Positions 48,472 through 60,800 of a stretch of DNA of 64,000 nucleotides are shown piece after piece. The notes under the pieces are model-generated. The model saw nothing but the letters and a program-made list of their open reading frames with translations, was not told the DNA's origin and ran no database searches. Both the position numbers and the translations under genes were made by a program. Origin of the DNA: Glossina fuscipes (Eukaryota; Arthropoda; Insecta; Diptera; Glossinidae). The DNA lies in NCBI RefSeq assembly GCF_014805625.2, contig NW_023998414.1, forward strand, positions 43,923,561-43,987,560, written 5' to 3'. Every line of letters starts with the position of its first letter. Within the stretch, counting starts at the first letter, position 1.

Positions 48472-49252
48472 CAGTAGCCGAATAAAGTCTACATACGGTA
48501 CGAAAAACATTGTAATAAATGAACCCAAACCTGGTGCTGTTGGTATTGTAAAAGTACTAGAAAAATATAAGCCAATTGGTATTTTATTCCGAACTGATTT
48601 TCGTAGTCACTTATAGACATGCATCCCCAAACAAAGACAGAGCCATCGTGCTTCAGATTTAGAAATAAATTTTAGATTGACATCGCTTGCATACTCGGTT
48701 TCGTCCATATTCTTTGTTTACCATCGTATCCGAATATACTAAATTTGGACACGTCACTGCAAATTACGCTTTTTCGATCGTTTTTATAGGGTTTTAGGGG
48801 GCGGTGGATCTTAAAAAATTTCGTACTCTTTCACGATGATTACTAATTGCCTTATCTATAGGTCTTTTGCAATATCAACAGCACTAGGTTTAGATTCTCT
48901 TGTTACAATTCATATAATATTTCGTTTTTCACGCAATGTTAGGTTGTTTGTTGGCCCTGATCGGTGCTTACTCTCTCTGGTATTTGTGTTATTGTAATTG
49001 TTTATAATAGTTTTGAATAGTAGAACGACTAATTTTCATTGTTTCTGCATATAATTTTTCCCCACTTGTGAGTTTTATAACCACATTTTTGATGTCTTGA
49101 AAAATTTCTTTGCATTTTTTTATATATTTTGACACATTTTAAGGAAAAGATATAAAGAGATTCACTTTATTTGATAAATTAAATGTCCTTTTTTCGAACC
49201 TGCTAGTGATGTATTGTCGCTATATATACACTTTTTATTTTATTCATCGGGA
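48472..49252 (-). mobile_element. Tc1-like DNA transposon relic
   Basis: On the minus strand two blocks read as Tc1-type transposase. The first (about 49115-48850) gives RSTIQN, then TRERVSTDQG-like text and IVTRESKPSAVDIAKD, matching the helix-turn-helix region. The second (about 48790-48620) gives VICSDVSKFSIFGYDGKQRIW, then after a frameshift KHDGSVFVWGCM, the first part of the DDE domain. The C-terminal half is missing. The left edge CAGTAGCCGAATAAAG after a TA dinucleotide looks like a Tc1 terminal inverted repeat; the right edge near 49252 is only a loose inverse match. Confidence 0.7.
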
Positions 49253-49402
49253 TTGAAGTATATTAGCTTTGTTTACAGCTTTATCTTAGGTCAAGTTTTT
49301 GTTTCTTAAGAAATACATTTTTTGACCATCAACCCATAGATACGGTGTTGAATAAGAGAATGTAAATAATTTAAAATGAATGCAAATAATTTATATTTGC
49401 CC

Positions 49403-49408
49403 TCTCTC

Positions 49409-49464
<56 letters not shown>
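49403..49464. repeat. (TC)n microsatellite
   Basis: About 28 TC units with one GT interruption. Confidence 0.95.
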
Positions 49465-49466
<2 letters not shown>

Positions 49467-49871
49467 TCTTCCTTTCTCTCTTTCACTCGCACTCACTTCA
49501 AAAACTTGCATACTTGTAATTAGGCTAATTCGTACACATCTTAAAACAGGCTTAACGTGCGCACGGTTATTAATTGCATGCCTTAACCTAGGCAACATGT
49601 CTTTAATGATAATTAAAAGCTTATTACGACAGTCTTGTATTGTTTTAATCCTTTCTCTCTTTTGGCCTGAATACCAACCAACATCAATTAAGTATAATTA
49701 TAGCAACGAACTTTTTTCGCTCTTTTCGCCGTAAAACATAAAAAGTTTGCATAAAAATTTTATAAACATTACACGTGTACGTATACGCGTCTTTATCGTC
49801 CTCAAGGTTAACCTTCTTTATGTAACACAAAAAACAAAAAAATTAGAAATAAAAATAATAATAAACACAAG

Positions 49872-50518
49872 TAAGAATGCTATATACGGCTGCAACCAAA
49901 TCTTTTATACATTTTACCGTTATTCTGAGAAGCCCTTAAGAAACGAATTTTCATACTATTGAATAGGTTGAGCTGATTTTTTCTATTCTTGTTGCATAAA
50001 GGTGCAAATTTTTATCGTATGTCCTGTATAGTCTTTGAATAGTGAACAAAGCGCATAGCAAGTGAAGATGTTCTCAGCTTTTGCATTATAAACGTGTCCT
50101 TTCACCGATTTAGACCATTTTCAAATTCTTTTGCAAATTTGTGGACGGCATCTCCCTTTTTACGAAGGGCAGAAGGTTTTTCACAGATATTGCGATTATG
50201 AAATTGGTGGGCGTGGTCAATTTTTCCCATTTTCTGAGCTTAGTTAATCCACTAGACATACACTTCAATTGGGCCGTTTAGCCCACTTTCTATGCCAACC
50301 TTCCAACGTTTCTGCTAAATTTAACCTCGATGGCTTAATTTTTGCGACCAGGAGAATATTTACAATAGATGAAGAAACGGACATTTTTAAATCGATTCAA
50401 AATTTGATGCAAATCAAGAATATATATACTTTATGGAGTTTTTGAAATTTCGTTGTCAATATTACAAATATTTTGACAAAGGAAATATACCTTTATCCTC
50501 CGATGACGGGTATAATAC
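49872..50518 (+). mobile_element. DINE-1-like non-autonomous element
   Basis: Starts with AGTAAGAATGCTATATACGG and TTATACATTTTACCGTTATTC and ends with CCTCCGATGACGGGTATAAT. Contains GGTGGGCGTGGTCAATTTT, TTTTGCGACCAGGAGAATA, GGACATTTTTAAATCG and ATATATATACTTTATGGAG. Confidence 0.65.
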
Positions 50519-51469
50519 ACACAAAATTTAATACTTAAATGAAGAAAACAAGCTATACATAAATCTTGTAGGAATTAATCATGTTTACTACTGGTTGCCT
50601 ATTCATTGCACTACGGTGTACAACGTAAGCTTATTAATGTGAATTTAACGTAAATTTATCCTAAACGGAATCTCTTGATGAAATGATGATATGAAGAATG
50701 AAATGATTGGCTCGATTACAAAATTCTGTTGATCATAGCTTATTAATTCTGAAGAATTTTTAAAGGACACTAAAAAACTAAACGAGCATATTTGGTATTA
50801 CTGAAGCCAAACATCTAGATACCTTTACACTAGTCGGAAAAACAAATGAAGTGAATTCATTTATAATATAAAATGAAAATAAATTTATTTATTTTTCTAA
50901 ATCGCAAATTTTATTGCTTTCGTCGCCTTCGTAACACTCGCGTAACGTGAGGAACGTGTCAACGTGATCTTGATTTTTGAAAATCTATGCCGGGGCTTTT
51001 TCGGTCTTGCTTCACCTGTTTCACGATTTTCGTTTGCGAGGTGTGCATGCATCCAAACCTCATTTGCCGCAATGACGGACTGCTGGTTAGTCAGAAATCA
51101 TTGTTTCATAAATGCCGTAAAAATCAAACATTCACTTTTGTACGTTTCGAAACGTACAACACGTGTAAATCTACAACAATTAATACAAAAACTCAAACAG
51201 CCCGAAAAACAAGAAAAAAAAAAAATCAATTTCATAGTAAACGCGAAGTTGAAACGAAAAATTCACCTGATTTTTTCCCACATTATTTGTGCTGAGATGC
51301 AACAAATCGAATTGCATGCCGGAATATGATTTTGACATAAAACGTTGCCTTTCTCGTATCCTAGCTCGTATCCTAGCACTACCCTAGCTTTACTGATTAA
51401 AACACAATCTTCGGCCCAATAGAACGCCCAAAAACGATGAACGAATCTACTTTTTCCATCTTGTGTGAA
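50519..51469. other. Intergenic DNA with antisense fragments of uncertain origin
   Basis: The frames at 50964-51329 look open but lack family motifs. The complementary strand near 51000-51080 reads VWMHAHLANENRETGEARPKKP-like text that could be transposon-derived. I cannot assign it. Confidence 0.3.
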
Positions 51470-51675
51470 TTGATAAAGCTAGTCAGTACTGAATCACTTC
51501 CTAACCTTGAGAAAGAGAGGTTCTGCACCAATTTTATGTAGATCAATTTGAAGCTGATACGATTGCGATTCCAAGGAGAAGGAAGAAAACAGTTTAACAT
51601 CATTAGCGTACGTTAAAATATGACTGGATGTTATCACCGGAGAGCGGGGTCACTAATGTCTAGATTAAATTGAAA
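51470..51675 (-). pseudogene. Non-LTR retrotransposon reverse transcriptase fragment
   Basis: On the minus strand the text reads DISDPALR, then with a break HILTYANDVKLFSSFSLESQSYQLQIDL. This fits the catalytic box of non-LTR (jockey/R1-type) reverse transcriptases, where INDIS....VI.SH.L.YADDVKLF is typical; the FADD-type Asp pair reads YANDV here, so one Asp is replaced. A stop follows after KVRK. Only about 70 codons remain, so the insertion is old and inactive. Confidence 0.75.
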
Positions 51676-51922
51676 AATATATGAACAAAAGAAATTATGA
51701 ACACATACTCCTTAGTTATCGCGGGCCAAACAATATCGAAATCATTATCTATTAAAACTGATCAAATATATCATCAATTTTGCGCTTTAAAGGATGTCCG
51801 AATTTCTGCTTAAAGGCAGTGTAAGGTTCTAGAAGATTTTTGTTTTTTGTTTAACAGTAAAGGCAACATCTACGATTAAAAAGTTTTCAGTTTCATTATT
51901 GTTAAAAGCCTTTATACTATGC

Positions 51923-51954
<32 letters not shown>

Positions 51955-51964
51955 CAATAATACA

Positions 51965-51999
<35 letters not shown>

Positions 52000-53561
52000 C
52001 GTGTGTATGTAAATAAAGGAAAAATGCATAATTGTATTGTGTTAAAAAATTTGATTAAATTTCCGTAAAAAAAATATTTTATGCATTCAATGGTGTTTCA
52101 CACAGTAGCTTATGTGTACACGATATACATTTTTGATGCGCGTACACATCGTCTCTATATACATTTCACGCACCTGCCGCTTCACCATCATTCATTCATG
52201 CACACATCCGTCATGAAATTGTTATAAATTCATACAATACATGCTGCGTGTGTACCCCATACATGAAAAATCCATTTAAACATGTTTTTTTTTTTTGAAT
52301 AATACCAAACAAATCGCTGCGTACTTATATCAGATAAGTGAAATATAAATGCAAGCAAAAAGAAAACAGAAATAAAACATATAAAAAATATAAAAAACAA
52401 CAACATTCTCAAAACCATTGTTAGCAAAAAATCAAAAGAATTTCTGATGATATCTCTCTCTCTCTCTCTCTCTCTTTTAAGGCTAAGGGGGTAAATGAGG
52501 CTAAGTGTGTGTGTTTACGCGCATTTCGATGAGAATCCGCTATTCGGGAAACAAAACTTTTGTTTATATGTAAAAGTTTTCTGTTTGATTTCGCTGAGAT
52601 TCAAATTATATATGAATTGATATTTTTCACATTAAATGCATAAAAAGAAGAGTGAAGTCGCAGGCATAACATATCAATACGTTATATTCAATACGAATGT
52701 GTTTATCCATTTCATTGAGATCCTGTTATTAAGTCTGTGTTTAGTTAAATGTTTGTAGCGCGCAAAAGTATGCTTCGGCGTTTCCCATAAAATGTATTAG
52801 TACGTCCTTTGTGAAAAGAAAAAAGAGAACAAAACTTATTACTTTACTATCAAAATTCTGTCGTTACTTTGTTTTTTTTTTTTTTTTAAATTTCTTTCGC
52901 TACACTAAATTTAAAAATCAGTTTCATTTCAATTGGTCTTCAGACTTGACACTTTAATCTCTTCCGCTCTTCATGCTTTTTACGTAAACGCCTTCTTATC
53001 TCTGCTAATACGGATGTTATTTTCCTGTTAGTAAACAAATTGTCTACAAAATTGATTGGAATTATTGTTTTGTTATAAATATTGCAGAAGCAAAGTTTCG
53101 AATATCAATCTTGGGTTTTATATTAATTAATAATGGCATTTTTCTTCCTCTTCCTCTTCGTTTTTTTTTTTTTGTTTTTTTTTTTGTTTTCGCTCTAAAA
53201 AGTGTGAGTAGAGTGTTGGGGTAAACGTATTAAACTATTGCTTTAACATTAGTAACATTTTCAATGAAGGAAACGTGTAATAATAATCGCGTTTTTCTCC
53301 CGCCCTCCATCGAATTCAGAGTATAAATCAATACTATATAGAATTCGGATAGCTTAGGTAGAATTTCAATATGTCGTCAAGTTCTTGCCTTACGAACGAA
53401 GATCATCGCAAACAAACAGAGCGGATGAGAAAATAAAAATTCATGAAAACTATGAAGAATACTTATCCCATAGGAAGAAGAAGACGAAGAAAGAAAACCT
53501 GCCGTATTAAAAAATGATAATATTTATATTTATGTTTCTTTATTGGAATTTATTATTATAC
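51676..53561. other. Intergenic DNA with simple repeats
   Basis: TA tracts at about 51920-52000 and a TC tract at 52452-52476; T runs near 52871-52888 and 53160-53186. No gene was seen. Confidence 0.5.
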
Positions 53562-53840
53562 CCACCACTATAAGATAGGGGTATACTCATTTTGTTTTGT
53601 AACACCCGAAAGGAAGCTTGAAAGACCTTATAAATTATATATATATATATGTTCGTGATCAGCGTGAAATTCTGAGTTGATTTAGCCATGTCTGTCCGCC
53701 TGGTTGTTGTTGGCACTCTCCTCGTCGGAAAAATTATGATGCCGACCTTAAATTTGGCAGAAACATTGGAAGTTTCTGCCCACAGGTTGGTATTGAAAAT
53801 TGGCGTAAACTGAACGCAACTCGGTTTTTTTAACAAAATT
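53562..53840 (-). mobile_element. DINE-1-like element, tail fragment in minus orientation
   Basis: Starts with ACCCACCACTATAAGATAGG and GTATACTCATTTTGTTTTG, then ATATATATATATGTTCGTGATC and CATGTCTGTCCGCCTGG. This is the reverse complement of the usual tail, and it is the copy closest in text to the Drosophila element as I recall it. Confidence 0.65.
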
Positions 53841-54479
53841 GTTTGGATTTTCTCTCGTTATTCGGAAATTATTAAAGTTAGAAGGCTGAAATTTTCCACA
53901 TTTACTTTACGAAACGCACTGTTGTACTGTTTTTTTCACTTTTTTGAGGTTTATGCTTATTTATCATAAGGCAAAAAAACAGAATGTTTAAAATTGTTTT
54001 GTACACACCTTAAATTATCTATCAATTGACTGCCTAAAAATGGGTTCATATTAAAATGAATATGATAGACAACACGACCTGGTGGATTAATTTTTTATTA
54101 ATAATACCAGTGATATGGGTATCAAATAAAAGAATTTGCCGAATAGAATGCAAAATTCGTAATGCGTGGATATGCGAGATTTGTACCCCGCCACATATAT
54201 TTTTCTTACTTGTTTTTTTCATCATACATTTCGCATATAAAATGAAAAATATGAGCTCTGTATGGACTTTATAACGTCTCTTTGTAAAGTTCCTTAATCG
54301 AACAACAAACATACGGCCACGAATCTTATAAGTAGATTACAATTTTTGTTCTATAATTTGTCCAATGTTGTTGTTGTATAAGATAATATTAAAATTATAT
54401 CTCAACTCAATTATATGCCCCGTAAATAATAGTTTGCTATGTAAGCTTCGAAGTCATCTAATCAAAACAACACACGCCT
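53841..54479. other. Intergenic DNA, no gene
   Basis: No recognised content. Overlapping frames on both strands at 54046-54312 lack motifs. Confidence 0.4.
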
Positions 54480-54900
54480 ATGCCTGTTTTATACCTCACA
54501 CCACACATGATTAGAATATATGAAGAGTGAGCGGATGGATTACCTTGTGACGAAACAACCTATATAGAATCATTCGTTGAATCGATTTAAACTTCTCTCT
54601 CCGTCTAATGTCTATACTTGCGCATTTTTCCGTTCAACTTATAGGCCGCAATTTTCAAGCTATTTGGAGAAAATTTGGTATATTGGAACATTTTGGAACA
54701 AGGAGAATCACTTTTGAAAATGGTTTCAATTCGACATTCGGTTATTATAAAAGGCTTATTTAAAAGACGTTTTTATATGAAAAATTTGCAATTTTTATTA
54801 CTTCTGAACAAAAATCGGTGGGGAGCAACACATTGGCATCGTAACCGGCTATGGAAAATTTACATTAGATGCGATCATCCTCCTACTTACATAAAACAAA
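54480..54900. mobile_element. Weak DINE-1-related fragment
   Basis: Shows TTGAATCGATTTAAAC, CTCCGTCTAATGTC and TTTTCCGTTCAACTTATAGG. The same trio appears, diverged, at 57560 and 62600, so this is a second subfamily. Confidence 0.4.
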
Positions 54901-55419
54901 CACGTTTACAAGAAAAATAAGAAGATCAAGTTTTTAGTATTTTATGATGGAGGTTATAATCCAAAAATGCATCCTCCTCCTTTATAATGATCCTGAGGCA
55001 ACTTATTGTCGTAGCTATAATAAGGAATTGTTTTAAACAAAGTGGTAAAGAGCGTGCTGGCCTTGTCCGGCTGTAAGGGTTTAAAGTTTTCTCAATTAAA
55101 AAAAGTTTTTCTTTTCAATTCGTTTTTTGAACACTGATCAACTCTATCACGGTTTATAAAAATGAATCAATTTTCTTTACATTTCTTGCACAAGTGATCT
55201 AAGAAAACTTAAAACAAAAAAAACAAATAATAATAATTTTTGTAAATTACAATTTGCTGTAAAGAGCTAAATGCTCTACATATATATAGAGTTTGAGTTA
55301 ATTTTATATCGATTCAGTTCTAGCCGATTGCGAGAAATTGTGACGATCACGAAATTTAAACAAGTAAGGACAAACGTAAGCAAAAGAACAGCATTTATAT
55401 ATTATTTATTAAATGCATC

Positions 55420-56240
55420 ACCGAAGGATGCGAGGTATGTTGAGTTTGTCAAAATATTTGGAACACTCAGAAGAAAACATCAGAGACCCCACGAATAAAT
55501 ATATATATTCTTGATCAGCGACAAATTCTAAATCGATTTAGGCATGCCCGTCGGTCCGTCCATCCATCCGTCTTTGTAATACCCATTGTAGACGTTCTAG
55601 TGGCCGCAAATATGAGGCTATCGATCTTAAAGTTGGAAACTCTTCCGCTCAGATTGGTATTGAAAATGGGGCAAATCGGTCGAAGGGACAGCAGCACAGC
55701 ACGACGTAAACTGAGAATATCTCTGTTTTTCACAAAGAATTCGAAATTGGTTTTTTCTCTTTACACAAAAGCTTTAGCTTATACAAATCTACAAAAATTT
55801 GAATGCTGTACCACCCGTTAAAGAAAAAAAATTGACAACGCCTACCCTATGTAGTGTATCAAAATGTAATTTTTTTTCAACACCTTCAAGATCTGCTTGG
55901 CAATAAAACATAGAAACAAGCTTCAAAAACCTCATAAAGTATATAAATTCTTGGGCAGTTTCAAATTTGCAATGCATCTAAACATGTCCGTCTGCCCGTC
56001 TGTCTGTCTGGGCAACTGTGTAGTATTATATTTGTGGTAAATATTTGCTCGCTAGCGAAAATGAAGACATAACTTACAAGTTTGCAAAAGAATTTGGAAA
56101 TGAACTAAACTTTTCAAAGACCCGCCTATGCGACAGAAAGTTTAATTTTGAATATATATATTTACCCGTGCCCACTCCATATAATAGAGCATAGGAACGT
56201 GCTTTTTGTAATGGTTTTAGTTTATTCAATCTTCTATTCA
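55420..56240 (-). mobile_element. DINE-1-like non-autonomous element, near full copy, minus orientation
   Basis: Starts with ATGCATCACCGAAGGATGCG, then CAGAGACCCCACGAATAAAT and TATATTCTTGATCAGCG, GGCATGCCCGTCGGTCCGTCC, GGGGCAAATCGG, CAACGCCTACCCTATGTAG, and a second TCCGTCTGCCCGTCTGTCTG box. It is the reverse complement of the layout at 44575. Confidence 0.65.
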
Positions 56241-57559
56241 GTGCACTTGGATAAAGAAGAAATAGCTTTATCTATGACATTGAAAGAAGACCTTAACATT
56301 AAAACAAGATACCTGTAGAAAATTTCATTGCCTTACTTTATTGTTTGCGTAGTGTGAAAAATGCGAAAAGTTATTTAATTTTTATGCAAAGCAGTTGTGG
56401 GCTGCAACACTTCATCGTGATTCGCAGTAAAAGATTTTAATATGCTTAATCGAAATACTGGCATCCGTAGGGTAGTCCAACGACAAACGAATAGACTAAC
56501 ATGCCTGAATCGGCGCGTAATTTGGCGCTCTGTAGATATATATATTTTTGTGTATATGTATTATATGTTATAAATAGAATACAAGCAAGTATTGAAATTC
56601 TATTGTTTTATGAAAGCGTGTAAAGAGACATTTCTCTTAGTACGATTTCTAAGCTAAGCTTTTGTAATAAATTCCTTAACATCTACACAGATCGGTTTTT
56701 AAGAGACGGCATTGCCTTATTTGCTATCATGAGCGAAATTGTAATTTCTCCATGTTGAATATGGCTTGACCTGTTCGCTTTCTAACGGCTGGTATAAGTT
56801 GGACCCGATTCAATATCGGATATGCAAAAAATCATTGGCATGCCCATTTAGAGCGATTATTGAAACGAAACTATGATAAAAGCGAACAAACAGAACCTTG
56901 CAGATAAATGAAGCTGAACTAGAATGGGCTCGATTTACGAGATGCTCCGTCCATGCGGCAATAGCCGCAAATGACCAGTTGTTCTTTCGACAACGGAATT
57001 CGTATTCTCTTTGCTAAACAAAATATTTTGAATGAGATAGATTCTGCCGTTCTACTCAGATAAACGCTTTTATTTTTCCATCTGGCATCGTGTATAACGT
57101 AATAAATATTTTATTTTATTTGTTTGTTTTTAATCGAATATATATATAATCGATATAAGCGAAATCCTAATTTCAAAAAATGTGAACATATTAGTTTCGT
57201 AATATGGTCTTGAAAAATAAATGCAACTATTACGTGAGGATCTCTTAGTAGCCCCTCGTTGTCGTCATATTATAATGAGCAATATACAAAGGTTGGACGT
57301 CATTGCCTCTTTTCCTTTCTTTACTGCTTCCAGTGAACAGCAGAAGTTCACTTTTATTGACCGATTTATCGCTGCGATCAGAAGATTTTGTTCAATATGT
57401 ATGTAAATTGTAATAAAATGCAAAATATTTTAAATAATAACATTTACTTTGTAAAATAAATATAATTCTGGGTGGATTCTTAAATTTTATACGCTGCAGC
57501 AGTTATGGCATAAGTTTGTATTAAGTTTGTGCGAATGTACATAGCACCTAGAATAAGTT
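56241..57559. other. Intergenic DNA, no gene
   Basis: The part at 56640-57000 has higher GC than its surroundings and may be an old element; no motif was recognised. Confidence 0.4.
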
Positions 57560-57880
57560 GAGATAGACCGATCTTTTATTATTTTTATTCAGGAAATGAT
57601 TCTGAATCGATTTAAGCTTGTATGTCTGCCCATCGGTTTGTCCGTTTGCTATTTTTGTCGCAAATTTTGAAGATATTTTCGATGTAATTCGACAGATCAA
57701 TATGTTTTAGACCTGCGACGCGCGCTATTGAAAATGGCTCGAATCGAAGCACTCTCTTCGACCAGTTCCTATATAGCACATTACTTTGAGTGGCCAAATA
57801 GTATGAACAATTGTATTCGCAAATATGAAGCGAAAACCACATATGTATACCCAATACGTATATGCACGAATAATGAGAGA
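57560..57880. mobile_element. Weak DINE-1-related fragment
   Basis: Has TGAATCGATTTAAGCTTGTATG followed by a CCATCGGTTTGTCCG box and AAAATGGCTCGAATCG. It is related to the fragment at 54480. Confidence 0.4.
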
Positions 57881-60800
57881 AAGCGTAATTGATTTAAATA
57901 TCCGAACCTTCTGTCTATTCGTCCGTCTGCGAAACAGTTTTAAATTTTCATTTTCTCATCGGGTTAACTTGAAAAGACAATAAGTGAATTAAGGATTCAA
58001 ATGTTCGCCGATAATTATCAATCAAACCATATATAAATAAAGCGTAGTAGATACATATGGTTCTAGTTGTAGATGCAATTATCAATCAAGAGAAAAGATT
58101 CGGCCCAAACTGAATGTAAACACTTTCCTATATAAATTATGAAAAGAATTTTATAGCACCTAATTGCAAGCGACCACACCTAAGCTTCTCCTCACGTAAC
58201 CTTACGCCAATATGATCTAATCCTTAATACGCAAAAGATGCACATATAAAACATACTTTTATTTTTGCTTATATATTATCAAAAATTCAATTATATAATA
58301 CATATGCAGAGTTATGCTTATGTACAAATGCATACATTTATATGTAACATGACCACAATGTATACGGTAACCCAACCAACGACTATTAAAAATATAAACG
58401 AGAAAAATATACACTTGCTATCGAAATGGATGTACGTAGGTAATAGAATGAAGGATCTTTTAGTGCAATTTCTTGCTTGTAAATACGACTCGAGCTTAGC
58501 TCTTTCACATAGTAATATAAAATGTTTTATACTTCAATTGGATGTTGTCGCAGAGCCGTAAGACACAAACAAAAAAAAAACTCTTTTATACATTGCTCAA
58601 AAAAAGGATTTTTACATTTTTTCATATCTAAAGGCGAGCATGAAGCAAAAGCTTGTACACGTCTGTTGCTTTTTGTAAGTTTTTTGCGAATAAAAAGTGC
58701 GTTTAATAATATAAATAAACGGTCATGCATGTATATGCATATCCAAATTTGGGTTATATATATACTTATGTAAATCCAAAATTGAGAGCACAATGTACGG
58801 TTCGAATGCTTTTACTGTTCTTGTTGCTGCTGATAACGCCGAATTAATGTAAAACATGGTTTTAATGACTTTGAACAATTATTAAAAGCGTGGATATGGG
58901 ATACGAGTGCATATGTGCTGCAGTTTTTTTCACATTTAATTTATTCATTGTTACCATTAAAGTCAATTTATGTAAATGTGTCATTTGATAAAATTTCTGC
59001 TTTTCTTTCTTTCTTTCTTTCTTTTTTTTTTTTCTCTTCAAGGGCCAGAAATGTCGATTTTTCAAAAAATTTTCATTTTTCCTTTCCCATTCATAAACTA
59101 ACGTTTTTATCGCGCTTATCATAATGCAAACTTTTTTGCGGAATATTTGTTTTTATGCTTTTGCATATTTCCACTCGCTTGCTTCATTTTAATGAAAAAT
59201 GAGACGAAAGCAATCAACATGATTTTAACTCTATATACACTTTATAGTCGTAGATGGCATTAAAATATATTGCAAGTTCACTTTCGATAGGATGGATGTC
59301 TTACCGAATGTATATCTTTCACAACAGATTGTATTAATTGCTTTCCTCGGCAATGCACACATATATGTGAATTGTTTTTTGAATAACTTCTGAGAAAGTA
59401 AATTAAACAACTTTCTTTTCGTTATATATCCATACTTTAAATAGTTATTAAGAGATAGTTCTGTATTATATTCTTAAAGAAGGCTAATTAATATCGAATT
59501 ATTTTCCGGTTTTTCGGTACAAATCTTCTCGAAGAATGCCTAGTTCTAATATTTGGAAACCATCCTATTTGTAATCATATACTTCGGTTGGATAACTGGT
59601 GCCGTAAGCCATGCTTTCAATTGAAATATTATTATGCTAATAAACTACCTCTCTTTCTCATTCCTACTCTCTCACTTTCTCTCTTTCTCATTTTCTCTCT
59701 CTCTTTATTTTTCTGCCTTTCTTCACCACGATTTTCTCGATTTTTCTTTAAGTCAAAAACAAACTGACTGAAATTAACTATGGTTGGTTGTTCGCCATTA
59801 AAAATGAATTCGTTTAATTAAAACTCTGCCTCTCAATTGGTAGTTTTATCATCTATTCAACCTTAAGAAACATGAAACTTAAAACAAAATAAAATTCAAA
59901 ATGTTTTCATTTCTAGTATACGCTACAAGTTTCTACCACTAATCCTTAAAAACAAGCCATACATTTTGAAAATTTTTATTACCAAGAATCGAATAAAGAA
60001 AGCGACACATATACATTTTATATTGCCGACACATAAAACTTCCATTAACCCCCTTTAAAAATATTAAGAAAATTTAATAACCAGCAACACATTTTCTTCA
60101 TAAAAGTTCATAAACAAATTTTGTAGATAAAACGAAACACAAAAATATATTCCATGTCTTTTGTTTGCTCTCTTTTCCCGTTATATATCATAGGAGAATA
60201 ACTGACGTACATCTGTAAAACTTATTGAATAAAGTTCTTCAAGTGTTAGAAATCGGATACGAAGACAAAAACGTTATTAAAACTTATATTAAACAAGATT
60301 TTTCGACTTGATTTTCAAACTCTCAGTTGAATTTGTTCCGAAAATTGAAAAATTTTTGATTTTATGCGAATAAAATAAACGGTCTCTTTTATTTGAGACA
60401 TCTCTCTCTTAAGTTATATATATACACATAAATATATTAGATATTTAAAGCAAACAGATATTTTAAAGAAATTTCGGTTTCTCGGATTTATATATATAAA
60501 GCCTGAATGAATGAAGGGAACAAACATACGCAGAGACTTAAGCATGTGAGAACGATACCCCTCACCCCATGGCCACTAGCTCGCACTAATCAAGGGAAGC
60601 GTCTAGAGGTGTATTTTAGACTTTCATTAAATGTTTAAACTGTGCGGGACAAACACTACTTAATGCGTATACACGAAACCGCATTTAATCAGAGGGATAT
60701 CTACGATAAATGTATCGTTTATATTTGCATTCTCATCGTGTAGAACGCATACACATAGTGATTATTAAGTTGCTCGCCTGGCTTTGCTGTGGGCTGGTTA

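Noticed and set aside
50964..51329. 121-codon plus-strand frame
   Set aside because: No motif, and two overlapping frames are equally open. The complementary strand looks more transposon-like.
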